The notes: a model not told the origin generated them from the letters alone. Numbered from the stretch's first letter, positions 53,518-62,813 are shown. The stretch: DNA of 64,000 bases from CBDDLD01 sp965250025 (GCA_965250025.1 OZ252283.1:2666001-2730000); one strand, 5' to 3'. Numbers and translations: made by a program.

Positions 53518-55674
53518 TTAGTATACTGTTTTTGCTCTGTTATCCTCAATGTCAGCAGCTTCTTCTAAAGCAGTATATACTTTTGTTTGCACTGAACTTT
53601 TTCGGGTATCACTTAACCTGTTCATTATAGCCGCATAATTGTCTAACGGCGTAGCTTCAGTAATTTTAGTAACCTCTAAAACATACACTCCTTTATTACC
53701 ATCTACCGGCTTAGAAGTTTTACCTTCCGCTAAACCAAAAGCCGTTCCTATTACCATAGGTTCTACTCCTGCTCCAGAAAGCGTGGTATTATTTAAGGTT
53801 ATTGCTGTAGCAGTTCGCATAGACTGCCCTTGATTTTTAGCAATATCATCTACTGTAGTTCCTGTGATCTTAGCTCTGATCATCTCGGCTTTTCGCTCCT
53901 TGCGTATTTCTGCTAATACCGGAGTTGTAGCATTATCGACATTCATAAGACCTTCTTTGTTGATCTTTACCAATTTTGCAACCACATAGCCTGTACCTGC
54001 AATGGTAAATCGTTTTGTGTTGCCTTCTTTTGCATCATTTTCAAATGCCCATCTTACGATTTGTCTCTGACTTCCTAATCCCGGAATATTTTCATCTAAG
54101 GCTTTGAATGTTATTGGTCTTACGTCTTGCTCTCGCTCTTCAGCTATGGTTTTAAAATCGCCATCCTGAATTGCAATTTCAAATTTTGACACATCATTAA
54201 ATACTTGATCTATGGTTTCTTCTGATGGCTCGATCTCACGTGCCAGTGTTGCTAATTTCACAGCATCATTAAAACTGCTTTGATCTAATATCTCTATAAT
54301 GTGGAATCCAAATGACGTTTCTACAACATCGATATCTCCAATCTCATTTTCAAATGAGAATTGTTTGAATTCTGGTGCAAATGAAGAATTATATCCAAAC
54401 TCTAAAACACCTTCTTTTTCATTACTTACTTTATCAGAAGACAATTCTAACAAGCTCACAAACTTTGATCGGTTTCCTTTTAATACCTCTAAGATGCTGT
54501 CTGCTTCAACTTTAGCTTCTGCACTGGTTCTGGTTTCGCTTGGGTCTACTCTGGTAGCTCCGGCATAAGGAATAAGAATGTGACGTACTTTCGCAGAATC
54601 GGCCAATTGTTTCTTTTCTATAACTTTAGTAAGTTTATAGTAGCCATCCTCTTTGTACGGCCCGTAATAGCTATTAAGTGCTGTATTAAGGATACTATCT
54701 TTTGACGTTGCAGGTAACTGCACACCTCTTAATATAACATCACTGAATTTGATATCTGAATTGGCATTGATAAACTCAGCATAATCCGTTACATTATCAA
54801 AACCGGTTATAGAATCTGTAATTACTGTACCATTGACTTCTTCAGAATCTATTCGATCTGCTTTAGCTGCCAATAATGCATCTTTAATAATTTCTTCATC
54901 AGCTTTAGAGGCTTCTTCTTTAAAAACCGTGTAAATAACTTCTCGGTTTTCATCTACTGTGTATTCCTCTTTATGCTTTTCCATATAAGCTTTGATGTCT
55001 GATTTGGTTACTGTAATCAAACTGTCTGCTATGGTGTTGTAAGGTATTTGAACATACTTGATGTCTACCGTTTTGTTTTCTGCATTATGCTCGTCCTCTG
55101 CTTCTCCTAAAGTTGCATTAACTCCGGCTTTGATCATGTTGTAGTACGACTGTTGAATGGCATTATTAGCAATAGATTGCTCGTTATTGGTCCACTCACC
55201 ATAACTGATCTGAAACGTTCCTAATGGTGCTCTTTCCGGTTGAATGTCCTTTAGGTTTGCTATAAACGCATTTAAACGTCCTACATCAAAAATGCTATCT
55301 TCATTTTGAAATTCCGGGTACGATGAGAAACTGGTTTTAAGTAAATCTCTCATTTGGTCTCTTTCAACCGTAAGTCCTAAAGCATCGTATTCAGTATTGA
55401 GTATTATTCGTCTTAGTTCTTGATTATAGACATTATTCATTACCTGAGTAGATGTGCTGTTTGGTCCAAATCGTCTTTGCATATTTTCTACTCTGAACAT
55501 GAACGCATCACGCATAATATCCTCTCCATTAACAGTAGCTATGACATCCTGAGAACCTCCTGTGAGGGCATCCGTATTCTTAAATAAATCTCCAATTACA
55601 AAAGAAAATAATGCTAACGCTATTACCAATATCAATATCAATGAGCGTTGTCTAATTTTATTTAAAACTGCCAT
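53518..55674 (-). CDS. ppiD: Peptidyl-prolyl isomerase, PpiD/SurA type
   Basis: This is a membrane-anchored periplasmic folding factor. The 718-aa protein has one N-terminal membrane segment (about 13-29, LILVIALALFSFVIGDLF) and a SurA-like chaperone region with NGEDIMRDAFMFRVENMQRR. A parvulin domain (about 345-460) starts AKVRHILIPYAG and includes FEFGYNSSFAPEFKQF-like and FGFHIIEILDQ sequences. A second, more divergent C-terminal region follows. It ends the operon that starts with coaX and fits outer-membrane protein assembly. Confidence 0.9.
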   Translation of the reverse strand: MAVLNKIRQRSLILILVIALALFSFVIGDLFKNTDALTGGSQDVIATVNGEDIMRDAFMFRVENMQRRFGPNSTSTQVMNNVYNQELRRIILNTEYDALGLTVERDQMRDLLKTSFSSYPEFQNEDSIFDVGRLNAFIANLKDIQPERAPLGTFQISYGEWTNNEQSIANNAIQQSYYNMIKAGVNATLGEAEDEHNAENKTVDIKYVQIPYNTIADSLITVTKSDIKAYMEKHKEEYTVDENREVIYTVFKEEASKADEEIIKDALLAAKADRIDSEEVNGTVITDSITGFDNVTDYAEFINANSDIKFSDVILRGVQLPATSKDSILNTALNSYYGPYKEDGYYKLTKVIEKKQLADSAKVRHILIPYAGATRVDPSETRTSAEAKVEADSILEVLKGNRSKFVSLLELSSDKVSNEKEGVLEFGYNSSFAPEFKQFSFENEIGDIDVVETSFGFHIIEILDQSSFNDAVKLATLAREIEPSEETIDQVFNDVSKFEIAIQDGDFKTIAEEREQDVRPITFKALDENIPGLGSQRQIVRWAFENDAKEGNTKRFTIAGTGYVVAKLVKINKEGLMNVDNATTPVLAEIRKERKAEMIRAKITGTTVDDIAKNQGQSMRTATAITLNNTTLSGAGVEPMVIGTAFGLAEGKTSKPVDGNKGVYVLEVTKITEATPLDNYAAIMNRLSDTRKSSVQTKVYTALEEAADIEDNRAKTVY

Positions 55675-55771
55675 TTTTCGTTTTTAGTTTGTTTAAAATA
55701 AGTGTGCGAAAATAGCATTTTCTAGCAAATAATAAAAGCAGAACTGTTGTTTTTATGGGTGTTACCCTTGA

Positions 55772-57058
55772 TTATTCTACAGGAAGTATTTTTAGGTGGA
55801 CAATATCAATCTTTGTCGAAGACACTTCGGTAATGGTAAACTTAAAATTATCAATGATAACATTATCGTTAAGCTCCGGAATACCTTCAGTTTCGTTAAC
55901 TATTAACCCGCCCAGTGTTTCGTATTGATCACTCTCCGGAAGGTTTAATTTGTAGGTTTCATTGAGGTAATCCACCTCTAACCTTGCCGAAAGTTTATAC
56001 GTGTCTTCAGACAACTGTTCTTCGGTAAGCTCTATACTGTCGTGTTCGTCTTCTATTTCTCCAAACAGTTCTTCAATAATATCCTCTACAGTCATAATAC
56101 CTGACGTTCCGCCATACTCATCTATAACAACAATAACACTTCGCCTTTTTTTCGTAAGGATGTTAAGCACATCTTTAATAAGAATGGTTTCCGGAACAAA
56201 ACTTATAGGAATGATAATGGATTTTATTGTTTTTGGCTTTTTAAACAATTCAAAGGAATGCACATAGCCCAGAATCTCATCGATTGAATCTTTGTATACA
56301 ATGATCTTTGTATATCCGGTTTCGATAAAGAGCTGACTTAAGTTTTCGATAGAATCCGAAACGTCTATCGCGGTAATCTCTGTTCGGGGTACCATCACCT
56401 CACGTGCTTTGACCTCTGAAAACTCAAGCGCATTTTGAAAAATCTGTATCTCACTATCTACTTCTTCGTGTGCTTCTACCGATTCCATTTGTTCACTGAT
56501 ATAATTCCCCAGTTCCACCTTGGTCAAAGCTAACTCTACATTATCACCTTCAGTTTTAAAAAATGTTTTAAGTATGGTATCTGATATCCAAATGACAAAA
56601 TCTGAGATCAGCCAAAACAATACATAAAACACATATGCCGGAAGTGCAAAGAACTTTAATAAGGTATTGGAATAGATCTGAAAAAAAACCTTTGGTAAAA
56701 ACTCTGCCGTTACCAATATGATCAATGTGGAAATCACCGTTTGGGTTAGCAACTGTATATCGGTTAACAGATAAGTTACGAGGTTGCTTTCTGTGGGTAG
56801 TATGGATTGAAACCAATGCATCAGCATATCGCCCATTTTAAAGCCATAAATGACCAATGCTATATTGTTTCCTATAAGCATTGTGGCTATAAATTTTGAA
56901 GGTTTTGCTGTTAGCTTCCCGAGAATTTTGCCTATAAAATTATCTTGTTTTTTTTCCAGCTCAATAAATATCTTATTTGAAGATACATAGGCTATTTCCA
57001 TTCCTGAAAAAAATGCTGATAATATTAAGGATCCTATGATGATGACAACTGTGGCCAT
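55772..57058 (-). CDS. CNNM/CBS/CorC-HlyC domain membrane protein
   Basis: The hemolysin-C/CorC-type family is linked to magnesium or cobalt export. The 428-aa protein has an N-terminal CNNM transmembrane domain (about 1-190, with LSAFFSGMEIAYVSSNKIFI), a CBS pair (about 205-340, with EVMVPRTEITAIDVSDS and IVVIDEYGGTSGIMTVEDI) and a C-terminal CorC/HlyC domain (350-428, with YETLGGLIVNETEGIPELND). Its start is 6 nt after the small membrane protein gene. The gliding gene gldE has the same architecture, but no gliding neighbours are present. Confidence 0.9.
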   Translation of the reverse strand: MATVVIIIGSLILSAFFSGMEIAYVSSNKIFIELEKKQDNFIGKILGKLTAKPSKFIATMLIGNNIALVIYGFKMGDMLMHWFQSILPTESNLVTYLLTDIQLLTQTVISTLIILVTAEFLPKVFFQIYSNTLLKFFALPAYVFYVLFWLISDFVIWISDTILKTFFKTEGDNVELALTKVELGNYISEQMESVEAHEEVDSEIQIFQNALEFSEVKAREVMVPRTEITAIDVSDSIENLSQLFIETGYTKIIVYKDSIDEILGYVHSFELFKKPKTIKSIIIPISFVPETILIKDVLNILTKKRRSVIVVIDEYGGTSGIMTVEDIIEELFGEIEDEHDSIELTEEQLSEDTYKLSARLEVDYLNETYKLNLPESDQYETLGGLIVNETEGIPELNDNVIIDNFKFTITEVSSTKIDIVHLKILPVE

Positions 57059-57064
57059 AGGTTA

Positions 57065-57253
57065 TTACTTATTCCTGTCGCGGATCTTCTTTGCAAATCG
57101 ACGGCGAAAGAAAAACATAAATACAGCAACTGCTGCTATAAATAAGGAAATATAAGCTCTATTACGTTCTGTTTGCCATTTGGAAATGGCATCAAACACA
57201 AATAATATGGCAAATATCAGATAGGAATATTGAAAAAATTGTAAGAGTTTCAT
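57065..57253 (-). CDS. Small membrane protein
   Basis: This 62-aa protein has two membrane segments (about 6-21, QYSYLIFAILFVFDAI, and 36-50, SLFIAAVAVFMFFF) and a strongly basic end (RRRFAKKIRDRNK), so both termini are probably cytoplasmic. It is not a named family to me. It lies in the operon between lptC (42 nt upstream) and the CNNM gene (6 nt downstream), which supports it being expressed. Confidence 0.75.
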   Translation of the reverse strand: MKLLQFFQYSYLIFAILFVFDAISKWQTERNRAYISLFIAAVAVFMFFFRRRFAKKIRDRNK

Positions 57254-57295
57254 TTGGTACTATTGGTAAAGTCTTTTGACAAAGATAAAAGATAA

Positions 57296-57850
57296 TTAAT
57301 TATCCATTTCGAAATCGCCGCCCATTTCGAGCATTTCATAACCTTTGAAATTTTTATCCGAATCGAAACCTCTTCCTTTAATGTCGTTTGTTGGTGATTT
57401 TAAACGAAAAAAAGCATTGGTAAATACCCATTCGTTCTTTTCATCGTAGTACAACTGATCTGTAAACAGGGTGTCTTTTCGGTGTGTTGCCAGTATGACA
57501 TTGCCTCTAAGATCTATTAATTTGGTTTCGGAGTAGTAGATGGCATAATCAGAAAATATCTTACTCTTATTATTATCGTCATCAAAGATGGTAAGTTCAA
57601 TACCTTCCGGAAATTCAGAAAACTCAAAGGACCTGTTGGAATAATCCAGCATTTTGGGACTTAATAAATTGGCAATAACTCTTGCCGAATCGGTATATTT
57701 TAAATCGATATTAATGGCCTCTCCCACCGGTGCATTTTGCAATACTCCTATTTTCTGTATGTCTTTAAAGTTATTTTTACAAGCAAAAAACAAAGTCACA
57801 GCTAAGGCTGTGACTATATGTTTTTTGATATGTATTGTATTACTATTCAT
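57296..57850 (-). CDS. lptC: LPS export protein LptC
   Basis: LptC is the bitopic or lipid-anchored component that passes LPS from LptBFG to LptA in the periplasm. The 184-aa protein has a signal ending LAVTLFFACKNNF (a possible lipobox) and the beta-jellyroll of LptC (PEGIELTIFDDDNNKSKIFS, AIYYSETKLIDLRGNVILAT, LFTDQLYYDEKNEWVFTN). The start overlaps the TPR gene stop by one base. With lpxB in this window it supports a normal LPS pathway. Confidence 0.87.
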   Translation of the reverse strand: MNSNTIHIKKHIVTALAVTLFFACKNNFKDIQKIGVLQNAPVGEAINIDLKYTDSARVIANLLSPKMLDYSNRSFEFSEFPEGIELTIFDDDNNKSKIFSDYAIYYSETKLIDLRGNVILATHRKDTLFTDQLYYDEKNEWVFTNAFFRLKSPTNDIKGRGFDSDKNFKGYEMLEMGGDFEMDN

Positions 57851-59229
57851 TAATTAGGAACAACTACTGAAGCGCCGATCCAACATCCTATTCTAATCGT
57901 TTCACCCTTATTTCCTGCTGAAAAGATCTCACTCTTCGTTGGTGCTTTTGCTTCATAATTTGCTGCAGTCTGTGCTGCTGCTTTTTTAAGTCTTGGATCC
58001 ACTCGCCCTGCTTTTTTGGCTTCTCCTGCGGCTAACCAGAATACAGCTCTTTTGTTAAAGTTAGTATCGCCACAACTGTTAGCACTTTTAGCATACATCG
58101 CTGCAATTCTTAAATGCGGACTTCCGTCAGCAGGGTTCAATTTAAGTGCTTCTCTGTAGTAGCGTCTGGCTTTTCCAAAACTACCATTCTTATAGTACTT
58201 CTCTCCTAAACGCTTGTTTAGTTTTGCCTTTTGTAATGGGTCATCTTCTAACTCTATAGACTGCTTATAGAATTTTTCTGCTTCAGAAGACTTTCCTTCT
58301 TTATCTTTTAATATTCCCAGGTAGTATGCCGTAGATGCGTTTGGCTCTACAGTATTCTTTTGCTGAACGATCTTAACGAACATAGGATCATCCGTACATT
58401 CTTTTGCATACATTCTGTTCATAGCACGTTGTAACCACGTAGGATCGTTTTTAAACTGCTCAAAGTCCTTTTGGTATAATGGGATCAATACTTCACAATT
58501 TGCGCGTTCTCCCAATTTGGTATCCATACTGCCCGATACTTTATCAAATGCTTCTAAAGTTTGGCTATAGAACTTTTTATATTGTTTGTCTTTTTTAGTC
58601 AATGCTTCACCATTCTCTTCTTTAACTGACAGTTTGTTTAAGTTTTCCGAGGCATTTTTTATCTCAGACTCTATCTTCTCATTAACATCATCGTACTTAT
58701 CAAACATTTCCTGTGCCGTTTTCTTTTTAGCGTCGTATAAATCTACCATTAGAGAAAAGTAGGTGTATAAGCCTTGCGCACTCTTAAAGTTTTTAAGATC
58801 TGTTTTGAATGCATTATCAAACATATTGTACAGGTCTTCATCCGATACTCCAAGGTCTTTTCTGTACTTATAGCTTACTTGTGCTTGCGTAGATAGCATT
58901 TTGCCTGTTGGGTGCTTACTCGCATAGTACTGATTGTATTGGGTATATAGTTTTAAAAGGTCCTTAACAAAAGCTACTTTTTCAGTACCTGTACTGTTCT
59001 TGATCTTATGTTTTAGTATTTTTTCGCCTCTTACATAGATCGCTCTATTAAACTTAGGACATTTATTTCTTACGGCCATCCATGGTTCATAGGCATCGTC
59101 ATACTTCTTATTCTTAGCATAACTATCAAAAATTGATAAGTTATTCATACACTCCTCATCCTGTTGAGCATAACTGCTATTAAAGCCTACAAATAATGTC
59201 AGTATTAATAACGTAAATCTCGTTTTCAT
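57850..59229 (-). CDS. Exported tetratricopeptide repeat protein
   Basis: This 459-aa protein has signal peptide MKTRFTLLILTLFVGFNSSYA. Long helical repeats follow; canonical TPRs lie at about 295-385 (TAYYLGILKDKEGKSSEAEK, GEKYYKNGSFGKARRYYREA, DGSPHLRIAAMYAKSANSCG). A coiled coil lies near 165-225. The C-terminus has an AGEAKKAGRVDPRL stretch and ends VVVPN. It is an envelope scaffold or adaptor of unknown partner, inside a coaX-to-ppiD operon conserved in flavobacteria as I recall. Confidence 0.82.
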   Translation of the reverse strand: MKTRFTLLILTLFVGFNSSYAQQDEECMNNLSIFDSYAKNKKYDDAYEPWMAVRNKCPKFNRAIYVRGEKILKHKIKNSTGTEKVAFVKDLLKLYTQYNQYYASKHPTGKMLSTQAQVSYKYRKDLGVSDEDLYNMFDNAFKTDLKNFKSAQGLYTYFSLMVDLYDAKKKTAQEMFDKYDDVNEKIESEIKNASENLNKLSVKEENGEALTKKDKQYKKFYSQTLEAFDKVSGSMDTKLGERANCEVLIPLYQKDFEQFKNDPTWLQRAMNRMYAKECTDDPMFVKIVQQKNTVEPNASTAYYLGILKDKEGKSSEAEKFYKQSIELEDDPLQKAKLNKRLGEKYYKNGSFGKARRYYREALKLNPADGSPHLRIAAMYAKSANSCGDTNFNKRAVFWLAAGEAKKAGRVDPRLKKAAAQTAANYEAKAPTKSEIFSAGNKGETIRIGCWIGASVVVPN

Positions 59230-59244
59230 TTTTTTTAATATTTG

Positions 59245-60561
59245 TTAGTTATATTCTCGTTTTTTAAACCATCTATCGTTCAAAGATAGACTAAAATTGA
59301 GGCTTATAAAATCTTCCTTTATTAAATTTTGGTTAGTTGTACCGCGCTGTCCATACTCAAACCCAATATTTATATTAGAAGGGAATACATTGCCTACTGG
59401 TAATCCAACTCCAAAAGATATGCCAAACTCATTTATAGACTCATTATTTATATTCAGGCCTGTACCTTCATATCTAAATCCTGCACGGTAAACCACACGT
59501 TTGAAATAGCCTGTAAAAGAGTTATAGTTTGGAATGTAAAACCCGCCTATGGCAATGCCAGAAGAGTTTTCGAAATTAGAATTATTAATATCAAAAATCG
59601 GATTGGCAAAGGCACTTGTGTTTTGATACGTGTATTCTGCACCAACAAACCATTTTCTTGGCTGACCGATACCAGCACCTACAGATAAGCGCGATGGTAA
59701 TGTTAGATCTGTTTTTTCTAAGTTATCCTGTGCCAAATCAGCATCTATAACATTAACTAAAGCTTCACGACCCGTAAATTGATTAATGGTTATAGTAGAG
59801 AATGAACGGACATTGTCTGAGGTTAAATTACTCTCGGGCGTGTATGTGGCGGTTGCTGATAACTCTAACTTATCTGTAACCATTGTTTTATAGGATAACC
59901 CTAAGTTAAAATTAAGACCGCTCAGGTCCGAACGGTTATCTTCACGAGTTTGGTATTGCAATAAATTGCCTTCATTATCATACAGAAAAGCTAAAGCTTT
60001 GTTTTGTATGTTACCAAAGTTATAATTAATATCAACGCCAATAGCCAGTTTATCTGTGATCTGGTAGCCCAAACCTGCATACACTCTGTTTAAACCACCT
60101 TCACCCGAATATTGATTCTGTGCTACCCCATTTTCATCGATATCTTCAAGCTTATAGCCTACCGAAGTAAAAGGCATGGCACCAAATCCAAATCCAAATT
60201 TCCCTAAGGGTATTGCCAATGCAAAATAGTCAAAGGTTGCTGTATTTGCTTTTTCCGTTACCGCATTACTCTCGAGATTTAAACTGGTATAGCTACCACC
60301 AACGGTGTATTTTACCGGTCTGCTTTTGCCTTCAAAAGGAAAAGCCTCCATATTCTTACCCACATAGGCTGCCGGATTCTTAAGGTTAATGTGTATACTG
60401 TCTAAATACACACTCATTCCTCCCATACTTCGATTCTCAACCGTTCCTTTAAATCTCAAGCTTCCTATACCATAAAAAGAGTATGGCGATGCCGTACCTT
60501 CTTGTGCATACGATTGAAAACTTAAGATTGTAATTAGAATTACAACAAGTCGTTTTATCAT
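59245..60561 (-). CDS. Outer-membrane beta-barrel protein
   Basis: This 438-aa protein has signal peptide MIKRLVVILITILSFQSYA. The mature start TASPYSFYGIGSLRFKGTVE and NRSMGGMSVYLDS resemble the FadL/OMPP1-like flavobacterial barrel group. Alternating hydrophobic/polar strands run to the end (PVGNVFPSNINIGFEYGQRG, FISLNFSLSLNDRWF), with a C-terminal aromatic strand. A hydrophobic-substrate channel is possible. Its start overlaps the coaX stop by one base. Confidence 0.83.
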   Translation of the reverse strand: MIKRLVVILITILSFQSYAQEGTASPYSFYGIGSLRFKGTVENRSMGGMSVYLDSIHINLKNPAAYVGKNMEAFPFEGKSRPVKYTVGGSYTSLNLESNAVTEKANTATFDYFALAIPLGKFGFGFGAMPFTSVGYKLEDIDENGVAQNQYSGEGGLNRVYAGLGYQITDKLAIGVDINYNFGNIQNKALAFLYDNEGNLLQYQTREDNRSDLSGLNFNLGLSYKTMVTDKLELSATATYTPESNLTSDNVRSFSTITINQFTGREALVNVIDADLAQDNLEKTDLTLPSRLSVGAGIGQPRKWFVGAEYTYQNTSAFANPIFDINNSNFENSSGIAIGGFYIPNYNSFTGYFKRVVYRAGFRYEGTGLNINNESINEFGISFGVGLPVGNVFPSNINIGFEYGQRGTTNQNLIKEDFISLNFSLSLNDRWFKKREYN

Positions 60562-61289
60562 TATTTTGAGTTAAATTCTAAAATGAAATTCAAACCTTCA
60601 AGTAGAAAATTTGAATTGGCAAATATGCTATTTTTTAATTGGTTTGACAAGAATTTGGCATCTCCTCCTGTTAAAATAACTGTTAAATCTGGGTATTTTT
60701 CCCGATATTGATCTATAACACCATCAATTTCTTTAATTATTCCAAAAATAACTCCGGAATGCATTGAGGATGCTGTAGAATTGCCAATAATGTCTTTGGG
60801 TCGGTTAGTATCTAATAACGGTAAGTTGGCTGTTAAATTATGTAGGGCCTGATATCGCAATCGAATTCCGGGCGAAATAGCACCGCCCAGGTACTGATTC
60901 TCTATATTGACAAAGTCATAGGTAATGCAGGTGCCCGCGTCTATAATGAGCGCATTACGATCCGGAAACTGTGCTACGGAAGCACTGACCAAAGCGATAC
61001 GGTCCACACCCAGAGTATGCGGTGTGCTATAGGCATTTTGAAAAGGTTGAGGGGTGCCGGCATCCAATATCAGCAGATCGAGATCTGCTTCTATGAATTC
61101 AAGGAGCTCTGCCTTCATTTTACCTACTGAGGCTACAATGGCGCGTTGAAGCTCAGGGTAAGCGTTTCGTACCATTTGGTATTCCGATTTAAAATCTTCG
61201 GACTTGAAAGCTTTTTTAAAGCGCAGCTCCGAAGTTTTAAAAACGGCAAATTTCACAAAGGTATTTCCGACGTCAATTATAAGATTCAT
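60561..61289 (-). CDS. coaX: Type III pantothenate kinase
   Basis: Phosphorylates pantothenate in the first step of CoA synthesis. The 242-aa ASKHA-fold protein has the phosphate-1 loop MNLIIDVGNTFVKFAVFK, the dimer/pantothenate region TLGVDRIALVSASV, the phosphate-2 motif LIIDAGTCITYDFV and GGAISPGIRLRYQAL, then LTGGDAKFL. A frame open 62 codons further upstream crosses the tRNA-Phe gene in antisense and cannot be real. A TACATTTG box on the minus strand (61314-61307) lies 18 nt before this start. Confidence 0.94.
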   Translation of the reverse strand: MNLIIDVGNTFVKFAVFKTSELRFKKAFKSEDFKSEYQMVRNAYPELQRAIVASVGKMKAELLEFIEADLDLLILDAGTPQPFQNAYSTPHTLGVDRIALVSASVAQFPDRNALIIDAGTCITYDFVNIENQYLGGAISPGIRLRYQALHNLTANLPLLDTNRPKDIIGNSTASSMHSGVIFGIIKEIDGVIDQYREKYPDLTVILTGGDAKFLSNQLKNSIFANSNFLLEGLNFILEFNSK

Positions 61290-61306
61290 AACGTTTTGTA
61301 TGATTA

Positions 61307-61314
61307 CAAATGTA
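61307..61314 (-). promoter_or_regulatory. Candidate -7 box of coaX
   Basis: On the minus strand this reads TACATTTG, a full match to TAnnTTTG. It shares the 101-nt gap with the divergent tRNA-Phe promoter. Confidence 0.5.
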
Positions 61315-61340
61315 TAAAAGCAATTTTTATAAACTTTATT

Positions 61341-61371
61341 TTTGCGAATAATAAAAATGACTCTATATTTG
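61341..61371 (+). promoter_or_regulatory. Promoter of tRNA-Phe
   Basis: TTTG (61341-61344), 19 nt, then TATATTTG (61364-61371) is an exact match to the Bacteroidota consensus. The tRNA begins 20 nt after the box. Confidence 0.8.
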
Positions 61372-61390
61372 CATCCGCATTTAAGCAACT

Positions 61391-61466
61391 GGTGCCTTAG
61401 CTCAGTTGGTAGAGCAAAGGACTGAAAATCCTTGTGTCCCTGGTTCGATTCCTGGAGGCACCACCA
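61391..61466 (+). tRNA. tRNA-Phe (anticodon GAA)
   Basis: A 73-nt cloverleaf. Acceptor GGTGCCT pairs with AGGCACC, the D-arm is GCTC/GAGC, the anticodon stem is AAGGA/TCCTT with loop CTGAAAA (anticodon GAA), and the T-arm is CCTGG/CCTGG-type around TTCGATT. The discriminator is A at 61463, and CCA is encoded at 61464-61466. Degenerate copies of its 3' part occur downstream at about 61614, 61716 and 62814. Confidence 0.96.
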
Positions 61467-61474
61467 CAAGCGCA

Positions 61475-61505
61475 AAACCCACTTCTTGAGAAGTGGGTTT
61501 TTTTG
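61475..61505 (+). terminator. tRNA-Phe terminator
   Basis: AAACCCACTT (61475-61484) pairs with AAGTGGGTTT (61491-61500) around a 6-nt loop, and a T-run extends to 61504. It lies 9 nt after the CCA. Confidence 0.85.
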
Positions 61506-61550
61506 GTTTAAAAGGTTTAGAGCTTGCTCTATAATCTTTAAACCAAAAAA
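61499..61550. repeat. 52-nt imperfect palindrome
   Basis: Two 25-nt arms around a 2-nt centre begin TTTTTTGGTTTAAA and end TTTAAACCAAAAAA. The inner parts TAGAGC/GCTCTA pair, with four or five mismatches between. It sits directly after the tRNA-Phe terminator and before the first repeat core. Confidence 0.65.
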
Positions 61551-61560
61551 CCTGGCTGAT

Positions 61561-61730
61561 ACAGCCGCGGTTTTGCATTTGCAGGAGGGATGTCAAGGGA
61601 ACATGCCTTTGCATGAATCCTGGAGGCACCCATCTTATCTTTTGAATAAAAAACATGCCGACACAGCCGCGGTTTTGCATTTGCAACGACGGCGCCAAAG
61701 GAAGATACCACTTGTGAATCCTGGCGAGTT
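61561..61730 (+). repeat. Duplicated tRNA-Phe 3'-end plus core repeat, copies A and B
   Basis: The 23-nt core that begins ACAGCCGCGG and ends TTTGCA is exact at 61561-61583 and 61663-61685, 102 bp apart. After each core comes a remnant of the tRNA-Phe 3' end: TCCTGGAGGCACC (61618-61630) and a shorter GAATCCTGG (61716-61724). The open frame through it reads ADTAAVLHLQ twice. No functional gene is supported in 61467-61867. Confidence 0.8.
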
Positions 61731-61867
61731 TTCAATTTGGTGCGTATTTATAAATTTAAACACTAGACCTTACAACTATTTATATACGAGACGACTGCAA
61801 AACCATTTAGGACACTAAACACTAATTCTAAAAATTAAACGTTTCATACTCGTACAAACCTTCTACT

Positions 61868-62644
61868 ATGAAAACTTTTTATCGCTATTTTACTTGTTTA
61901 ATACTTCTAAACTGTAGTTCTGACAATTTCAACGAAGCCCCATCAACACCTCTTCCAATCTCAAATAAATTATTAATAAGTGCATCATCCGAATATGAAG
62001 GCATTACATTTTCGACAGAAAGAGTTTATGATTCTAACAATAATCTTTTAGAAACCTCAATTACTCAAGTCAGTGGAACAGTTAATAAATATGAATTCGA
62101 ATATGAAGACGGAAAGCCCATTAAAAGATTAGATTATTCAAATGACATAATTACTAAATGGGTTGATATACTTTATGATGGTGATTTAATTTCTGAATTA
62201 CATCATTTAAATCCCTCTACTCAAGAAATACTTTTGAAATATGAATTTATCTATAATGATAATAATCAATTAATTGAAGTATCTCATTTAGATGACCACA
62301 ATGGGTCATTCGAAATCGTTGGAAATACAACTTTTGAATACGAAAATGGTATGGTATCAAAAATCACTCACCCTGGCAACTTATATCACAAATACGAGTA
62401 CGACGAAAAAATCAACCCAGTAATAAATACAAATAACATTCATCTACTGGCTCAAATAAATTTTGGTGAATCATTTAGCCTCACAAATAATATCACTAAA
62501 AAATCAACTTTTATCTCGGATACTAATGAATTAATTAATGAACAGGTTTGGACCTATGAATATGACCAGGATGACTTTGCAATTGTAAAAAATTATTACA
62601 ATGGAGATGAGTATGATTATTCGGTGAATTTTCATTACAACTAG
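61868..62644 (+). CDS. Small lipoprotein with YD-like repeats
   Basis: This 258-aa protein has a short lipoprotein signal (YFTCLILLNCSSD, lipidated Cys near 16). The mature part has repeats with a Tyr/Glu/Asp pattern (NKYEFEYEDGKPIKRLDYSN, LKYEFIYNDNNQLIEVSHLD, TTFEYENGMVSKITHPG, WTYEYDQDDFAIVKNYYN), like RHS/YD-type or DUF4595 beta repeats. It is AT-rich and lies between two copies of a tRNA-Phe-derived repeat, which suggests acquisition. Function is unknown. Confidence 0.75.
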   Translation: MKTFYRYFTCLILLNCSSDNFNEAPSTPLPISNKLLISASSEYEGITFSTERVYDSNNNLLETSITQVSGTVNKYEFEYEDGKPIKRLDYSNDIITKWVDILYDGDLISELHHLNPSTQEILLKYEFIYNDNNQLIEVSHLDDHNGSFEIVGNTTFEYENGMVSKITHPGNLYHKYEYDEKINPVINTNNIHLLAQINFGESFSLTNNITKKSTFISDTNELINEQVWTYEYDQDDFAIVKNYYNGDEYDYSVNFHYN

Positions 62645-62813
62645 CAACACTATTTTGTAATAACAACTGCACAACAACGAACATACATCCGTCGTTACTT
62701 TTCAAAACTCACTATATAATCACAGGTCAAAAAAAGACCTTAATTATTAACTCATCCGGTTTTATAAAATATTAAAAATCAATCTTTTACATTTTAAAGA
62801 TTTAGATCACATC

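Noticed and set aside
55772..57058. Gliding motility gene gldE
   Set aside because: The domain layout fits, but GldE is normally next to gldD and ssb/mutY-type genes, none of which is here.
61290..61475. N-terminal extension of the pantothenate kinase
   Set aside because: The extension is the antisense of tRNA-Phe and lies upstream of the coaX -7 box.
61432..61818. A 128-aa frame starting inside tRNA-Phe
   Set aside because: It overlaps the tRNA and its terminator and is made of repeat DNA; no start or domain supports a gene.
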